Source: Glaciimonas sp.
GTDB taxonomy: Bacteria > Pseudomonadota > Gammaproteobacteria > Burkholderiales > Burkholderiaceae_D
NCBI GenBank assembly: GCA_012927585.1
Contig: JABBOY010000022.1
Span: 124,001-188,000, forward strand
Reading direction: 5' to 3'
DNA: 64,000 nt
Positions 41,838 to 52,091 of the stretch are shown here, piece by piece; within the stretch, counting starts at the first letter, position 1; every line of letters starts with the position of its first letter. The notes beneath the pieces are model-generated. The model was not told the DNA's origin. It was given only the letters and a program-made list of their open reading frames with translations, and made no database searches. Made by a program: the position numbers and the translations under genes.

Positions 41838-42887
41838 ATGCCAACCTCTGCTGCTGCGGCTAGCCGCTCCAGCGGACGGGTAGCTGGGGCGTATTTGCAG
41901 CCGCTGCTCGATGTTGCGGCAGAGCGCGGCGTCACAGTGCGCGCGCTCGCCAACGCCGCCGGACTGGCTGAAAATTGCTTATCACCACTGCCGGAATTGC
42001 TGGACGCAGAAAATTATGTACGTTTGCTGGATGTTGGTGCGCGGTTGGCTGACGATCCGCACTTTGGCTTGCACGTCGGGGAAAAAGTGAAGCTGGGAAC
42101 CTACCACGTCTACGGTTTGATCTTGCTGAGTTGCCGCGACTTCGGGCAGGCATTCCAGCAAACTCTGCGCTATGAAGGGTTGGCCCACGATCTGGGGCGA
42201 TCGGTACTGCAAGTTGAAAATGGGATTGCTGAATACCAATGGCACAGCAATTTCCCTTCAGCCAGCCGGCATCTGGCTGAAAGTGTTTTTGCCGGTATTC
42301 GCGTAATCGGCAACTGGCTGGCCGGGATGCCATTACCTGCGGTACCGATTTTCTTTACCCACCAGGCACCTGGCGATTGCAGTGAACATTTGCGCATTTT
42401 CGACAGCGTCGCTACCTTTGGCAGCCCGCTCAATTGCGCGCGTTTCGATGCCGCGCTGTTGAACTGGCCAGTTCCCAATGCCGACGTCGGTTTGTACCCG
42501 GTTCTGCAGCAGCATGCCGAACAATTGCTGCAAGAGAAATTACGCGCCGAAGCCGACGGCGGCATCGTCGCACTGGTGCGCGCCGCCATCGTCAAAAACC
42601 TGGCGCAAGATCGGGTTCGGCTGCCCATGATCGCCCAAGAGTTAAGCCTGACCCAGCGCACATTGCAAAGAAAGCTCAGTGAAGCCGACACCAGTTTTCA
42701 GCAGGTACTGGACTGCACCCGCCACGAGCTGGCCAAGAATTATTTGTGTCTGCGCAATCTGAGCCTGGCGGATATCGCATTTTTATTGGGTTATCAGGAA
42801 CAAAGCGCATTCAATCATGCGTTCAAGGAGTGGACTGGGATCAGTCCCGGTAGTTATCGCGGCCAATCCGGCACATCACATCACTGA
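41838..42887 (+). CDS. AraC-family transcriptional regulator, divergent from the FAD-oxidase operon
   Basis: N-terminal arabinose-binding-like domain; C-terminal HTH (LSLTQRTLQRKLSEADTSFQQVLDCTRHELAKNYL...SLADIAFLLGYQEQSAFNHAFKEWTGISPGSYR). Confidence 0.9.
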   Translation: MPTSAAAASRSSGRVAGAYLQPLLDVAAERGVTVRALANAAGLAENCLSPLPELLDAENYVRLLDVGARLADDPHFGLHVGEKVKLGTYHVYGLILLSCRDFGQAFQQTLRYEGLAHDLGRSVLQVENGIAEYQWHSNFPSASRHLAESVFAGIRVIGNWLAGMPLPAVPIFFTHQAPGDCSEHLRIFDSVATFGSPLNCARFDAALLNWPVPNADVGLYPVLQQHAEQLLQEKLRAEADGGIVALVRAAIVKNLAQDRVRLPMIAQELSLTQRTLQRKLSEADTSFQQVLDCTRHELAKNYLCLRNLSLADIAFLLGYQEQSAFNHAFKEWTGISPGSYRGQSGTSHH

Positions 42888-43009
42888 AGTCTACTTTCGA
42901 TGAGAAGTCGTCGCCCTATCGGGCACCGTATTGCACCACTTGTGTAGGGTATGCGTGTGCGGCACGCTGCTACAATGATCCGCCTTGTTGTTCTTGAGTC
43001 TGCCTTGCC

Positions 43010-45070
43010 ATGTCCCACGGTCTGAATACCCCGCAACGCGCTGCTGTCCATTACATGGAAGGCCCCTGTCTGGTGCTGGCCGGTGCCGGCTCCGGCAAGA
43101 CCCGCGTGATCACGCAAAAAATTGCCTATCTGATTGAACACTGCGGCTATGAAGCCAAAAACGTCGCTGCGCTGACTTTTACCAACAAGGCGGCGCTGGA
43201 AATGCAGGAACGCATCGCCAAACTGCTGAAGGAACCACGCCAGGCCAAGCAGTTGACGGTATCTACTTTTCATTCGCTGGGCGTGAAAATTTTGCGCCAG
43301 GAAGCCAAGTCGCTCGGGCTGAAAGACCGTTTTTCGATCATGGACAGCGACGACTGCTTTTCGTTAGTGCAGGATTTGGCGATCACCACCGACAAGCAAT
43401 TGATCCGTCGCATCCAGAGCGCAATGTCGCTGTGGAAAAATAGTCTGATCGATCCCGACGCCGCGCTGAACCAGGCCAGTAATGAAGACGAAGCGCAAGC
43501 CGCGCGCATTTACCGCAATTACGTAGCCACATTGTCGGCCTATCAGGCGGTCGATTTCGATGACCTGATCCGCTTGCCGGTTGAGCTGTTTCGCACTGAC
43601 GACGCGGTGCGCGATAAATGGCAGCGCCGCCTGCGTTACCTGCTAGTGGACGAATACCAGGACACCAATACCTGCCAGTACGAGCTGGTCAAGCTGCTGG
43701 TGTCCGGGCCTGGCAAAAAGCCGTTGTTTACCGCGGTGGGCGACGACGATCAGGCGATTTATGCCTGGCGCGGCGCCACGGTAGAAAACCTGAAAACCTT
43801 GCAAGTCGATTTCCCCGACCTGAAAATCATCAAGCTGGAACAAAATTACCGCTCCACTACTCGCATTCTGCATGCAGCCAATGCAGTGATTTCCAACAAT
43901 CCCAAACTGTTTGAGAAAGAACTCTGGTCGGAACACGGCCTGGGGGAGCCGATCAAAGTGCTCGGCATGCAGGATAACGAGCAGGAGGCCGAGCAAATCG
44001 CCATCATGCTGTCAGCCCATCGGTTCGAGCGCCGCACCCAGTATTCCGATTACGCGATCCTGTACCGCGGCAATCACCAGGCGCGGGTGATCGAGCAGGC
44101 GCTGCGCAAGGAGCGCATCCCGTACACGATTTCGGGCGGTCAGAGTTTTTTCGATAAGGCTGAAATCAAGGATATCGTCAGTTATCTGCGCTTGGTCGCC
44201 AATCAGGATGATGACCCGGCCTTCATCCGCGCGGTCACTACGCCCAAGCGCGGCGTCGGCCAATCGACGCTGGAAACCCTCGGCAAGGTCGCCGGCCAGT
44301 GGCAATGTTCATTATTTGAAGCAGTTTTCAAAGGCGGCATCGAGGCGCAATTGGCTGACCGTCAACTGCACCCGCTGCGCCAATTTTGCACTTTCATCAA
44401 CCAGCTCGAAATGCACGCGCACCGGGAAGGGCACGCCGCCGAACTGCTGGACGACATGATGAAAGAAATCAATTACGAAGCCTACCTGTACGATAGCTTC
44501 GATGACCGCCAAGCCCAGAGCAAATGGCAAAACACACTCGACTTCACTACTTGGCTGAAAGAAAAAGGTAGCGGCAAGGGTAAAAACGGCGACGGCAACG
44601 CTGCCGAAAAAAGTTTGCTCGATCTGACCCAGATGGTGGCGCTGATGACAATGCTGGAAGGCCGTGATGAAGAACCTGATGCGGTGCGCATGTCGACGCT
44701 GCACGCAGCCAAGGGGTTGGAGTTTCCGCACGTGTTTCTAGTCGGTGTGGAAGAAGGCATTTTGCCCCACAAGGGCAATGGCGACGATGGCGAAGTGCCG
44801 GTAGAAATCCTGAGCGCCCGTATCGAAGAAGAGCGCCGCCTAATGTACGTCGGCATCACGCGTGCCCAGCGCACTTTGCATGTCAGCTGGTGCAAGAAGC
44901 GCATGCGCGCGCGCGAAAGCGTGCATTGCGACATCTCCCGCTTCATACAGGAAATGAAGCTAGATGAAGGCGATGCCGTACCGACTGAGGATGAAATCAT
45001 CACGCCGCAGAACCGGCTGGCGAATTTGAAAGCATTGCTAGCCAGGCCCAAGACCGGATCAGCGGAATAA
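43010..45070 (+). CDS. rep: ATP-dependent DNA helicase Rep (UvrD/PcrA superfamily)
   Basis: LNTPQRAAVHYMEGPCLVLAGAGSGKTRVITQKIAYLI...LLVDEYQDTN...VGDDDQAIYAWRGA...LHAAKGLEFPHVFLVG. Confidence 0.94.
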   Translation: MSHGLNTPQRAAVHYMEGPCLVLAGAGSGKTRVITQKIAYLIEHCGYEAKNVAALTFTNKAALEMQERIAKLLKEPRQAKQLTVSTFHSLGVKILRQEAKSLGLKDRFSIMDSDDCFSLVQDLAITTDKQLIRRIQSAMSLWKNSLIDPDAALNQASNEDEAQAARIYRNYVATLSAYQAVDFDDLIRLPVELFRTDDAVRDKWQRRLRYLLVDEYQDTNTCQYELVKLLVSGPGKKPLFTAVGDDDQAIYAWRGATVENLKTLQVDFPDLKIIKLEQNYRSTTRILHAANAVISNNPKLFEKELWSEHGLGEPIKVLGMQDNEQEAEQIAIMLSAHRFERRTQYSDYAILYRGNHQARVIEQALRKERIPYTISGGQSFFDKAEIKDIVSYLRLVANQDDDPAFIRAVTTPKRGVGQSTLETLGKVAGQWQCSLFEAVFKGGIEAQLADRQLHPLRQFCTFINQLEMHAHREGHAAELLDDMMKEINYEAYLYDSFDDRQAQSKWQNTLDFTTWLKEKGSGKGKNGDGNAAEKSLLDLTQMVALMTMLEGRDEEPDAVRMSTLHAAKGLEFPHVFLVGVEEGILPHKGNGDDGEVPVEILSARIEEERRLMYVGITRAQRTLHVSWCKKRMRARESVHCDISRFIQEMKLDEGDAVPTEDEIITPQNRLANLKALLARPKTGSAE

Positions 45071-45096
45071 CAGTCCGATTCTCTCTTGTTTTTAAC

Positions 45097-45157
45097 GGAG
45101 TATGTGAATAAATATCATATCCTACGCAATGTAACAAGGCTTAAAAATTTATACTAT
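45097..45157 (+). repeat. 61-bp GGAGTAT/CGCAT/ATACTCC element, copy 7
   Basis: GGAGTAT-GTGAATAAATATCATATCCTA-CGCAA-TGTAACAAGGCTTAAAAATTT-ATACTAT; begins 27 bp after the rep stop. Confidence 0.86.
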
Positions 45158-45631
45158 ATCCCTGTATATGCCATGCGCTCTATTTTCCAAGTCAATCGTT
45201 GGCAGTTGCGCCTTAATCGGAAATTTCCCAGTCGGCGCTATTTTGCAGATGGCTTTCTTTGACATCCTCGATCATCCTGCGATGCGCAATCCGTTTGCGC
45301 ATCAGCTTGGTGTGTTGCTCTGCAGTCATCGGCGGTGCAGTCATCAATTCCTTCAACTGCGCCGTGCTGGTGTAATTGTTTTTAATGATACGGTCCACAG
45401 CAATACCCTCCGTCTTCAACAATAAATCTGAACCTTCAGCATCAATCTGGCGGCCTGTGCCGACGATGCATGTCGTTAGTGCGCGGCAAAAACCATTCTT
45501 AATAAACCTATTCCAATCCAGACAAGCTTGCAATTGCGCAAGGAACTAACAATTTGATACTAGCATAGCCAAACCAGGCACGCCGTTTATGCTGTTTGCA
45601 ACCCTGATCTGTATCAGACTATTTGCGGGAC

Positions 45632-46021
45632 TTAAAAAAGTGGGGACTGGATCGGGATAGGGTGTGCTTCCCACTGTGCCAGATAGCCGGAAAAGGGTAG
45701 TGCATGGTGCTGCTGGCACCACGCCTTGAGTTGTTCAAAGGATGCATACCCTTCTGCCAGCGCAAAATCTTCCGCTTCTGCAGCCGACAAGTCGCACCCA
45801 TCAACTGCCATCAGGTCGCCCCACAGCAATACGGGTCGCACTGCGCAGATACGGCCTTGTGCGATGAGCACCCGATCTTTTTTACCGCTGCCGGAATACA
45901 ATTGCACCCGACTGCCAATCGGCGGAGGCAGACCGCTGGCGGGTAGCGCCGCGACGACCCGGTTCTTGCGCCCGCTGATGATTTCAGGCACCAGTGCAAC
46001 AGGAAAATAATAATCAAGCAT
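45632..46021 (-). CDS. Small hypothetical protein, ASCH/PUA-like fold suspected
   Basis: MLDYYFPVALVPEIISGRKNRVVAALPASGLPPPIGSRVQLYSGSGKKDRVLIAQGRICAV...; similarity judged by eye. Confidence 0.55.
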   Translation of the reverse strand: MLDYYFPVALVPEIISGRKNRVVAALPASGLPPPIGSRVQLYSGSGKKDRVLIAQGRICAVRPVLLWGDLMAVDGCDLSAAEAEDFALAEGYASFEQLKAWCQQHHALPFSGYLAQWEAHPIPIQSPLF

Positions 46022-46265
46022 CAACACTCCAAGGGAAAGTAATGGCATTGCAAACAGCCACAGCCGAATATGCGGTATTTTGGCGCTGGAAGCAATCAAC
46101 TGTTGCCTCCGGCCAAGTGCACAAAGATGCGTTCGCGCCACGTCTATACTGCTGCGGGCCAGGCGGCAGCAGTACACACCAAGTACGGGCCAAGTACATG
46201 TCAGTATAATTGTGCCCATCGATTAATTTATCGCGGGCGGCCACGCCGTTGCGCCCTATTTGCCC

Positions 46266-47987
46266 ATGCTTACCCAACAAAAACAACAAATTCTCGACCT
46301 TTTCAATGCGGCGCTGGCACCCTTGCTGGCCGGCACAGAAGTGCAGGCAAATGTCACGCTGGAGCGCCCGCGCGATCCGGCACATGGCGATGTGGCGTGC
46401 AATATCGCCATGCAATTGTCCAAGCATTTGAAGAAAAACCCGCGTGAGTTGGCGCAAACGATTATTGCCGCGCTAATGGAACAAGCGGCGCAGGGGAACT
46501 TGATCGAAGCAGCCGAGATAGCCGGGCCGGGCTTCATCAATCTGCGTCTGTCGGCTGCGGCGCGGCAGGCGGTAGTCACGACTGTCTTGACGGAAGGCAC
46601 GGAGTACGGCAAAAGCACGGTCGGCGCCGGCCGGAAGGTGGTGGTCGAATTCGTCTCCGCCAATCCGACCGGCCCCTTGCATGTCGGTCACGGCCGTCAG
46701 GGTGCGCTGGGCGATGCGCTGGCAGCGCTGCTAGACGCACAAGGCTACGCTGTTACGCGCGAATTTTATTACAACGATGCCGGGGTCCAGATCGGCAACC
46801 TGGCGCTATCGGTGCAAGCCCGGGCCCGGGGCTTGACGCCGCTTGACGACGCCTGGCCGGCATCCGCTTACAACGGCGATTATATTGCTGAGATTGCGCA
46901 GGATTTCCTGGCCGGCAAGACCGTTACCGCCAGCGACGGCGCATCGACATCGGCCAGCGGCGCGGTTGACGATATCGACTCGATCCGTCAGTTTGCGGTC
47001 GCTTACTTACGGCGCGAGCAAGACCTGGACTTGCTGGCTTTTGGCGTCAAATTCGATCATTACTATCTCGAATCGTCGCTGTACAGCGATGGCAAAGTCG
47101 CCGCCACGGTCGAGACGCTGGTCAAAGCTGGCAAGACCTATGAACAAGATGGCGCGCTATGGCTGCGCACCACCGACTACGGCGACGACAAGGATCGCGT
47201 GATGCAAAAATCCGATGGCACCTACACCTATTTCGTGCCGGACGTCGCTTATCACATTGCCAAATGGCAGCGCGGCTTTACCAAGGCGATCAACGTCCAA
47301 GGCTCCGACCACCACGGTACTATCGCCCGTGTGCGCGCCGGTCTGCAAGCAGTCGATATGGGGGTTCCGAAGGGCTACCCGGATTACGTGCTGCACAAAA
47401 TGGTGACCGTGATGAAGAACGGCGAAGAGGTGAAAATCTCCAAACGCGCCGGCTCCTATGTGACGGTGCGCGACCTGATCGAATGGTCGGCCGGCGAGCA
47501 CAATGCCGGCGATCTCACGCGCGGCCGCGATGCGGTGCGATTCTTCCTGATTTCGCGCAAGGCCGATACCGAATTCGTGTTCGATGTCGATGTCGCGCTG
47601 GCCCAATCGGACGAAAATCCTGTGTATTATGTCCAATACGCGCATGCACGGATATGCCGCATGCTGGAGCTGTGGGGCGGCGACGCGACCACCTTGATTG
47701 GCGTAGACCTGTTACCTTTGACGGCTCTGCGGGAAGCGTCTTTGCTGGCCAAGTTGGCCGAATATCCAGAGGCGCTGGAACATGCACTGGAAGAACTCGG
47801 CCCGCATCAAGTGGCGTTTTACCTGCGCGATTTGGCCGGTGAATTGCATAGTTATTACAATGCGGAACGGGTGCTGGTCGATGATGTGCCGCTAAAAATG
47901 GCGCGATTGGCGCTGGTATGCGCCACGCGGCAAGTACTGCGAAATGGTTTGGCGCTGATTGGCGTCTCGGCTCCAGAAAAAATGTAA
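46266..47987 (+). CDS. argS: Arginyl-tRNA synthetase
   Basis: [30 protein letters not shown] (HIGH-like); [17 protein letters not shown]. Confidence 0.96.
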   Translation: MLTQQKQQILDLFNAALAPLLAGTEVQANVTLERPRDPAHGDVACNIAMQLSKHLKKNPRELAQTIIAALMEQAAQGNLIEAAEIAGPGFINLRLSAAARQAVVTTVLTEGTEYGKSTVGAGRKVVVEFVSANPTGPLHVGHGRQGALGDALAALLDAQGYAVTREFYYNDAGVQIGNLALSVQARARGLTPLDDAWPASAYNGDYIAEIAQDFLAGKTVTASDGASTSASGAVDDIDSIRQFAVAYLRREQDLDLLAFGVKFDHYYLESSLYSDGKVAATVETLVKAGKTYEQDGALWLRTTDYGDDKDRVMQKSDGTYTYFVPDVAYHIAKWQRGFTKAINVQGSDHHGTIARVRAGLQAVDMGVPKGYPDYVLHKMVTVMKNGEEVKISKRAGSYVTVRDLIEWSAGEHNAGDLTRGRDAVRFFLISRKADTEFVFDVDVALAQSDENPVYYVQYAHARICRMLELWGGDATTLIGVDLLPLTALREASLLAKLAEYPEALEHALEELGPHQVAFYLRDLAGELHSYYNAERVLVDDVPLKMARLALVCATRQVLRNGLALIGVSAPEKM

Positions 47988-48015
47988 TCGATGTGATCGA
48001 TGTAATTGGAAAAGT

Positions 48016-48666
48016 ATGGCAACCCACCCAAAAAAGAGTAGTACTGTACGCAACTCCGGTCAGCAAGGCGGCACTCTGCTGGGCCTGATTATCGGCCTGA
48101 TCATCGGGCTGGGGATCGCGCTGGCGGTCGCACTGAGCATCACTAAAACCGGCTTGCCCTTCACCAACAAAGGTGCCCAGCCGAGGGCAGTCGAGGACAG
48201 CGGCGGCGCAATTCTGGCTGATCCCAACAAGCCGTTGTACGGCAACAAAGACGCAGCCAAGGAAGCCGCACGCGACTTTGCCAAACCGGCGGCCGAAGAC
48301 GTGCCGGCGGTACTGCCGGAATCGAAGCAGCCGGCCGCCGTCAAGCCGACCGCCGAATCCAAGGCGCCGCTGGTCGAAAAATCAACGGCTGAAAAGCCCA
48401 GCGCCGCCAAACCCGATGCCAGCGAAGAGAAATACATTTATTATCTGCAGGCCGGTGCGTTTCGCGAGCAGGCCGATGCCGACAATGCCAAGGCCAAGCT
48501 GGCGTTGCTCGGGTTTGAGGCGCGCGTGACCGAGCGCCTGTCCGATAGCGGCACGCTGTACCGGGTGCGCGTCGGCCCGTTTAGCCAGATCGAAATAATG
48601 AACGGTACCCGCGAAAAATTGTCACAGAATGGCATCGATGTTGCTGTCGTACGTAGCCCCAAATAA
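48016..48666 (+). CDS. SPOR-domain (FtsN-like) membrane protein
   Basis: N-terminal TM (GGTLLGLIIGLIIGLGIALAVALSITKTGLPF), low-complexity linker, C-terminal YYLQAGAFREQADADNAKAKLALLGFEARV. Confidence 0.88.
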   Translation: MATHPKKSSTVRNSGQQGGTLLGLIIGLIIGLGIALAVALSITKTGLPFTNKGAQPRAVEDSGGAILADPNKPLYGNKDAAKEAARDFAKPAAEDVPAVLPESKQPAAVKPTAESKAPLVEKSTAEKPSAAKPDASEEKYIYYLQAGAFREQADADNAKAKLALLGFEARVTERLSDSGTLYRVRVGPFSQIEIMNGTREKLSQNGIDVAVVRSPK

Positions 48667-48685
48667 ACCAGAAAAGGAAAGTTGT

Positions 48686-49402
48686 ATGCGTTTATTCCCC
48701 AAACTATTTGCCACCCTTGGCCTGAGTCTGCTGGCGTTGTCCGTCAGTGCAACTCCCGACAATCCGAAAAACGGTGTCGATTTCCGCACGCTGGACAAAG
48801 TGCAGCAAACCAGTTCCAGCAAGAAAGTTGAAGTTACCGAATTTTTTTGGTATAGCTGCCCGCACTGCAATGCATTCGAACCGTCGTTGGTGGAATGGCT
48901 CAAAAAGCAGGGCGACAATATCGTTTTCAAGCGGGTACCGGTCGCCTTCAATGAATCTTTCGTGCCGCAACAGCGCCTGTATTACGCACTTGACGCGCTC
49001 GGTCTTGCATCGCAGTTGAACGCAAAAATATTCAGGGCAATCCACGTCGAGCGCCAACCGCTTGACAAGGATGCATCGATTGCCGACTTTATTGCCAAAC
49101 AGGGCGTGGACAAGAAGAAATTCGTCGACATGTACAATTCCTTCGGGGTGCAAGCCAAAGTGCGCACCGCCACCCAATTGCAGGCAGACTATAAAATCGA
49201 TGGCGTACCCACTGTTGCCGTCGGCGGCCACTATATTACCTCGCCATCGATCGCCGGTGCCGGCTTGAACGGTAGTCAGCCGGAAGCCGCGTTGCAGGAC
49301 GCCGCGCTGAAAGTAATGGATTTTTTAGTGGCAAAAACCGCCAGGGAACTGGGTGAAGCAGCCAAGCCAACCATGGCCGCAGCACCCTTGAAGAAGAAAT
49401 AA
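48686..49402 (+). CDS. dsbA: Thiol:disulfide interchange protein DsbA
   Basis: Signal peptide; FFWYSCPHCNAFEPSL; DGVPTVAVGGHYITSPS (cis-Pro). Confidence 0.94.
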   Translation: MRLFPKLFATLGLSLLALSVSATPDNPKNGVDFRTLDKVQQTSSSKKVEVTEFFWYSCPHCNAFEPSLVEWLKKQGDNIVFKRVPVAFNESFVPQQRLYYALDALGLASQLNAKIFRAIHVERQPLDKDASIADFIAKQGVDKKKFVDMYNSFGVQAKVRTATQLQADYKIDGVPTVAVGGHYITSPSIAGAGLNGSQPEAALQDAALKVMDFLVAKTARELGEAAKPTMAAAPLKKK

Positions 49403-49415
49403 AACTTGCCAATCC

Positions 49416-49450
49416 AAAAAATCCGCCACGCTTGCTAGTGGCGGATTTTT
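49416..49450 (+). terminator. Rho-independent terminator after dsbA
   Basis: AAATCCGCCAC-gcttgcta-GTGGCGGATTTTTTT. Confidence 0.9.
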
Positions 49451-49532
49451 TTGGCTATTCATTGTTGCTATTCAGCCTCATTGCGCACATCGACATCACG
49501 AACTGAGCAGTTGCGATTACTTAAAAAGAGCT

Positions 49533-49593
49533 GGAGTATGCTTAAAATAGAGGATTAGACCGCATGTATTCTATGCGGTAATAAAAATTACAG
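49533..49593 (+). repeat. 61-bp GGAGTAT/CGCAT/ATACTCC element, copy 8 (right end degenerate)
   Basis: GGAGTAT-GCTTAAAATAGAGGATTAGAC-CGCAT-GTATTCTATGCGGTAATAAAA-ATTACAG; internal hairpin CCGCAT-gtattct-ATGCGG. Confidence 0.8.
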
Positions 49594-49620
49594 GGGATTG
49601 TATGCATTTTACAACGCAAC

Positions 49621-49645
49621 AAAAAAGCGCCACTGGCGCTTTTTT
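49621..49645. terminator. Bidirectional-type Rho-independent terminator between dsbA and the tlpA-like gene
   Basis: AAAAAAGCGCC-act-GGCGCTTTTTT. Confidence 0.85.
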
Positions 49646-49662
49646 GCATGCGGTTCAGAAGC

Positions 49663-50178
49663 TCAAGCCGCCAGCGCTTTCCCCAGCAACTGATGCAGTT
49701 CCGCAAAGTCGGGTTCACCGACATAACGCTTGAGGATATTGCCTTCTTTATCGATCACGAAAGTGGTCGGGGTCAACTTGATGTCGCCGAATGCCTTGGC
49801 TGCCGCTCCATCGGTATCGAGCGCGACTTTAAACGGCAGGCTGCGGGTTTTGGCGTAGTTCAACACATAATTTGGCGGGTCGTAACTCATCGCGACGGCG
49901 ATAAATTCCAGCCCCTTGCCCTGGAACTTGTTGTAAGTCTTGACCATGTCAGGCATTTCCTTGATGCAGGTAACGCATGAGGTCGCCCAGAAATTGACCA
50001 TCACCACCTTGCCGCGCAAACTCTGGGAAGTTATTTTTTCCCCGGAGAGGCTGGTGTAGGTGAGTTGCGGCGCTGCACTACGAGTGGCCAGTGAAAAATA
50101 GCCGGCAACCGCGATCGCCAGCACAGCAATAATTACGAACACGCCAAGCCAAGGGCGTTTTTTGTCAGGGGATTCCAT
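49663..50178 (-). CDS. TlpA/ResA-family membrane-anchored thiol-disulfide protein (CVTC active site)
   Basis: GKVVMVNFWATSCVTCIKEMPDM; LTPTTFVIDKEGNILKRYVGE. Confidence 0.9.
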   Translation of the reverse strand: MESPDKKRPWLGVFVIIAVLAIAVAGYFSLATRSAAPQLTYTSLSGEKITSQSLRGKVVMVNFWATSCVTCIKEMPDMVKTYNKFQGKGLEFIAVAMSYDPPNYVLNYAKTRSLPFKVALDTDGAAAKAFGDIKLTPTTFVIDKEGNILKRYVGEPDFAELHQLLGKALAA

Positions 50179-50281
50179 GGGATATTTATCCAGTGCTATT
50201 GGTAAATTTATAATTGCGCGACGTCATTATAAGGACTCTGCGGCGCAGGTGCGCGCCGCCGTTGTCAACCGGGGCTAATGT

Positions 50282-50953
50282 TTAATGTGCAGGTTCCTGC
50301 TCATTCGATAACGAGCGCAGCTCGTCTTCCGAAATGTAGTCGAATATCTTGACCACTTTTTGTACGCCGGCCACGCCGCTGGCAATACTACCGGCAAGCT
50401 CGCCTTCGCGCTGGGTAACGCGTCCCATCAGGTAGACACTGCCGCGCTCGGTCACCACTTTGACCGAATTGGCATACATGTCCTTGGCGTCGACGAAGGA
50501 CGCCTTGATTTTGCCGGTGATCAGGGTGTCGTTGGCACGGGACGTAAAACTCGATAGACCGGCGATCTCCAGTTCATTGACCACCGCTTTGGCGCCTTCG
50601 ATCTCTTGTGCTTCGCGTTCGACTGCAGCTTTCATTTGCGCATCGCGCACTTCCCCGGTGAGCAGCACCCGGCGATTAAAGCTGGTCACATTGACGTGCC
50701 CCGCATCGCCCACCAGATTCGGAATGCGTAGTTCGCCTTTGACGACGATAGCCTTGTCTTCCGTTTGCGCACCGAGCGTGCGCCGGTCAGTCGCCGCCAG
50801 CGTTCCCACCACCGCGCCGCCGACCATCATCCCGACACAGCCCTGCAAGCTGACCAGTACGCTAGTGCATAATACGACTGCGGCCAGCGGACGCCTGACT
50901 AGCTGCCAGCGTTGCTGCCAACGCGGTTGCAAATTCTTTTGTTGCTCAATCAT
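50282..50953 (-). CDS. BON-domain lipoprotein (DolP/YraP-like)
   Basis: Lipobox SLQGC; BON repeats ([84 protein letters not shown]). Confidence 0.9.
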   Translation of the reverse strand: MIEQQKNLQPRWQQRWQLVRRPLAAVVLCTSVLVSLQGCVGMMVGGAVVGTLAATDRRTLGAQTEDKAIVVKGELRIPNLVGDAGHVNVTSFNRRVLLTGEVRDAQMKAAVEREAQEIEGAKAVVNELEIAGLSSFTSRANDTLITGKIKASFVDAKDMYANSVKVVTERGSVYLMGRVTQREGELAGSIASGVAGVQKVVKIFDYISEDELRSLSNEQEPAH

Positions 50954-51545
50954 TACCATCCCCCCCAAATAATGCGACATCGATACCGTCGCACAAACAA
51001 TGAATCGTCAACAAATGGACTTCCTGGATCCGCGCGGTGCGCTCGTGCGGCACGCAAATATGCACATCCGCATGGCCGATCTGCCTGCCGATGGCGCCGC
51101 CGTCGTTACCGGTCAATGCCACTATGCGCATGTCGCGCTCCATTGCGGCTTCGATTGCGGCTATCACGTTGGCTGAATTGCCCGAGGTGGATATTGCCAG
51201 CAGGACATCGCCGGATTGCCCGAAGGCCTGCACTTGCTTGGAGTAGATGTCGCGATAACCATAATCGTTCCCCACCGCAGTCAAAATCGAGCTATCGGTA
51301 GTCAGCGCCAGCGCCGGCAAGGGCAAGCGTTCGCGCTCGAAACGGCCCACCAGTTCGGCCGCGAAATGCTGGCAATCGGCAGCCGAGCCGCCATTGCCGC
51401 AGGCCAGAATCTTGTTGCCGTTGGACAGCGCCATGAACATCAGCTCGATAGCTTGTGCAATCGGCTCGGCCAACTGGGATGCGGCCTGCATCTTGAGTTC
51501 GGCGCTTTCGCGGAAGTGGTCGAGAATGCGTTGGTTTGTCATCAT
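50946..51545 (-). CDS. SIS-domain phosphoheptose isomerase / DiaA-like protein
   Basis: [64 protein letters not shown]. Confidence 0.9.
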   Translation of the reverse strand: MMTNQRILDHFRESAELKMQAASQLAEPIAQAIELMFMALSNGNKILACGNGGSAADCQHFAAELVGRFERERLPLPALALTTDSSILTAVGNDYGYRDIYSKQVQAFGQSGDVLLAISTSGNSANVIAAIEAAMERDMRIVALTGNDGGAIGRQIGHADVHICVPHERTARIQEVHLLTIHCLCDGIDVALFGGDGND

Positions 51546-51577
51546 GTTGGAATTATAGAGCAGTGATTGGAATCGGA

Positions 51578-51970
51578 TTAGGTATCGATGGCATTTTTCA
51601 GCCATTCTAACTGTTCGCCATCCATTGCAATCACGTCGAAACGGCAGGCTGGCGGCATCCGGTAACGTTGCAAATAGATTTGCGCGGCAATAATAAGGCG
51701 CGCCTGTTTGCTGCGGGTCACGCTGGCGGCAGCACCGCCGTGTCGTAGATTGGCGCGCCGGCGCACTTCGACAAAGACCAGCACCTGACCTTCCTGCATG
51801 ACAAGGTCGATCTCGCCGCCCCTGCAGAGGAAATTGCGCTGCAGCAGCGTTAGTCCCTGTGCCGCCAGATAAGCCAGCGCGGCATCCTCGCCGGCCTGGC
51901 CTTTGATTTGCTGCTCGGTCCGACGACGGTTGGCGCCGAGCAGCCGGGGCAGCGCATCAAACAGGCTCAT
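51578..51970 (-). CDS. yraN: YraN (UPF0102) family nuclease-like protein
   Basis: [50 protein letters not shown]. Confidence 0.92.
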   Translation of the reverse strand: MSLFDALPRLLGANRRRTEQQIKGQAGEDAALAYLAAQGLTLLQRNFLCRGGEIDLVMQEGQVLVFVEVRRRANLRHGGAAASVTRSKQARLIIAAQIYLQRYRMPPACRFDVIAMDGEQLEWLKNAIDT

Positions 51971-51972
51971 CG

Positions 51973-52057
51973 TTTAACGTGAAAGTCGCGTAGCGGCTCA
52001 CTTCGCTCCTCTCTCCCGCTTGCGGAAGAGAGGCTGGGAGAGAGGGCGGCCATGGCG
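51973..52057 (+). repeat. Dispersed intergenic repeat (CTCACTTCGCTCCTCTCTCCCGCTTGCGG type), copy 1
   Basis: Shares ttaacgtgaaagtcgcg...ctcacttcgctcctctctcccgcttgcgg[a/g]agagag...agagggcggcc[a/g]tggcg with the reverse complement of 62856-62929. Confidence 0.82.
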
Positions 52058-52091
52058 CCTTCCTGAATTGTGGTGGTATTCGCCACGGCCG

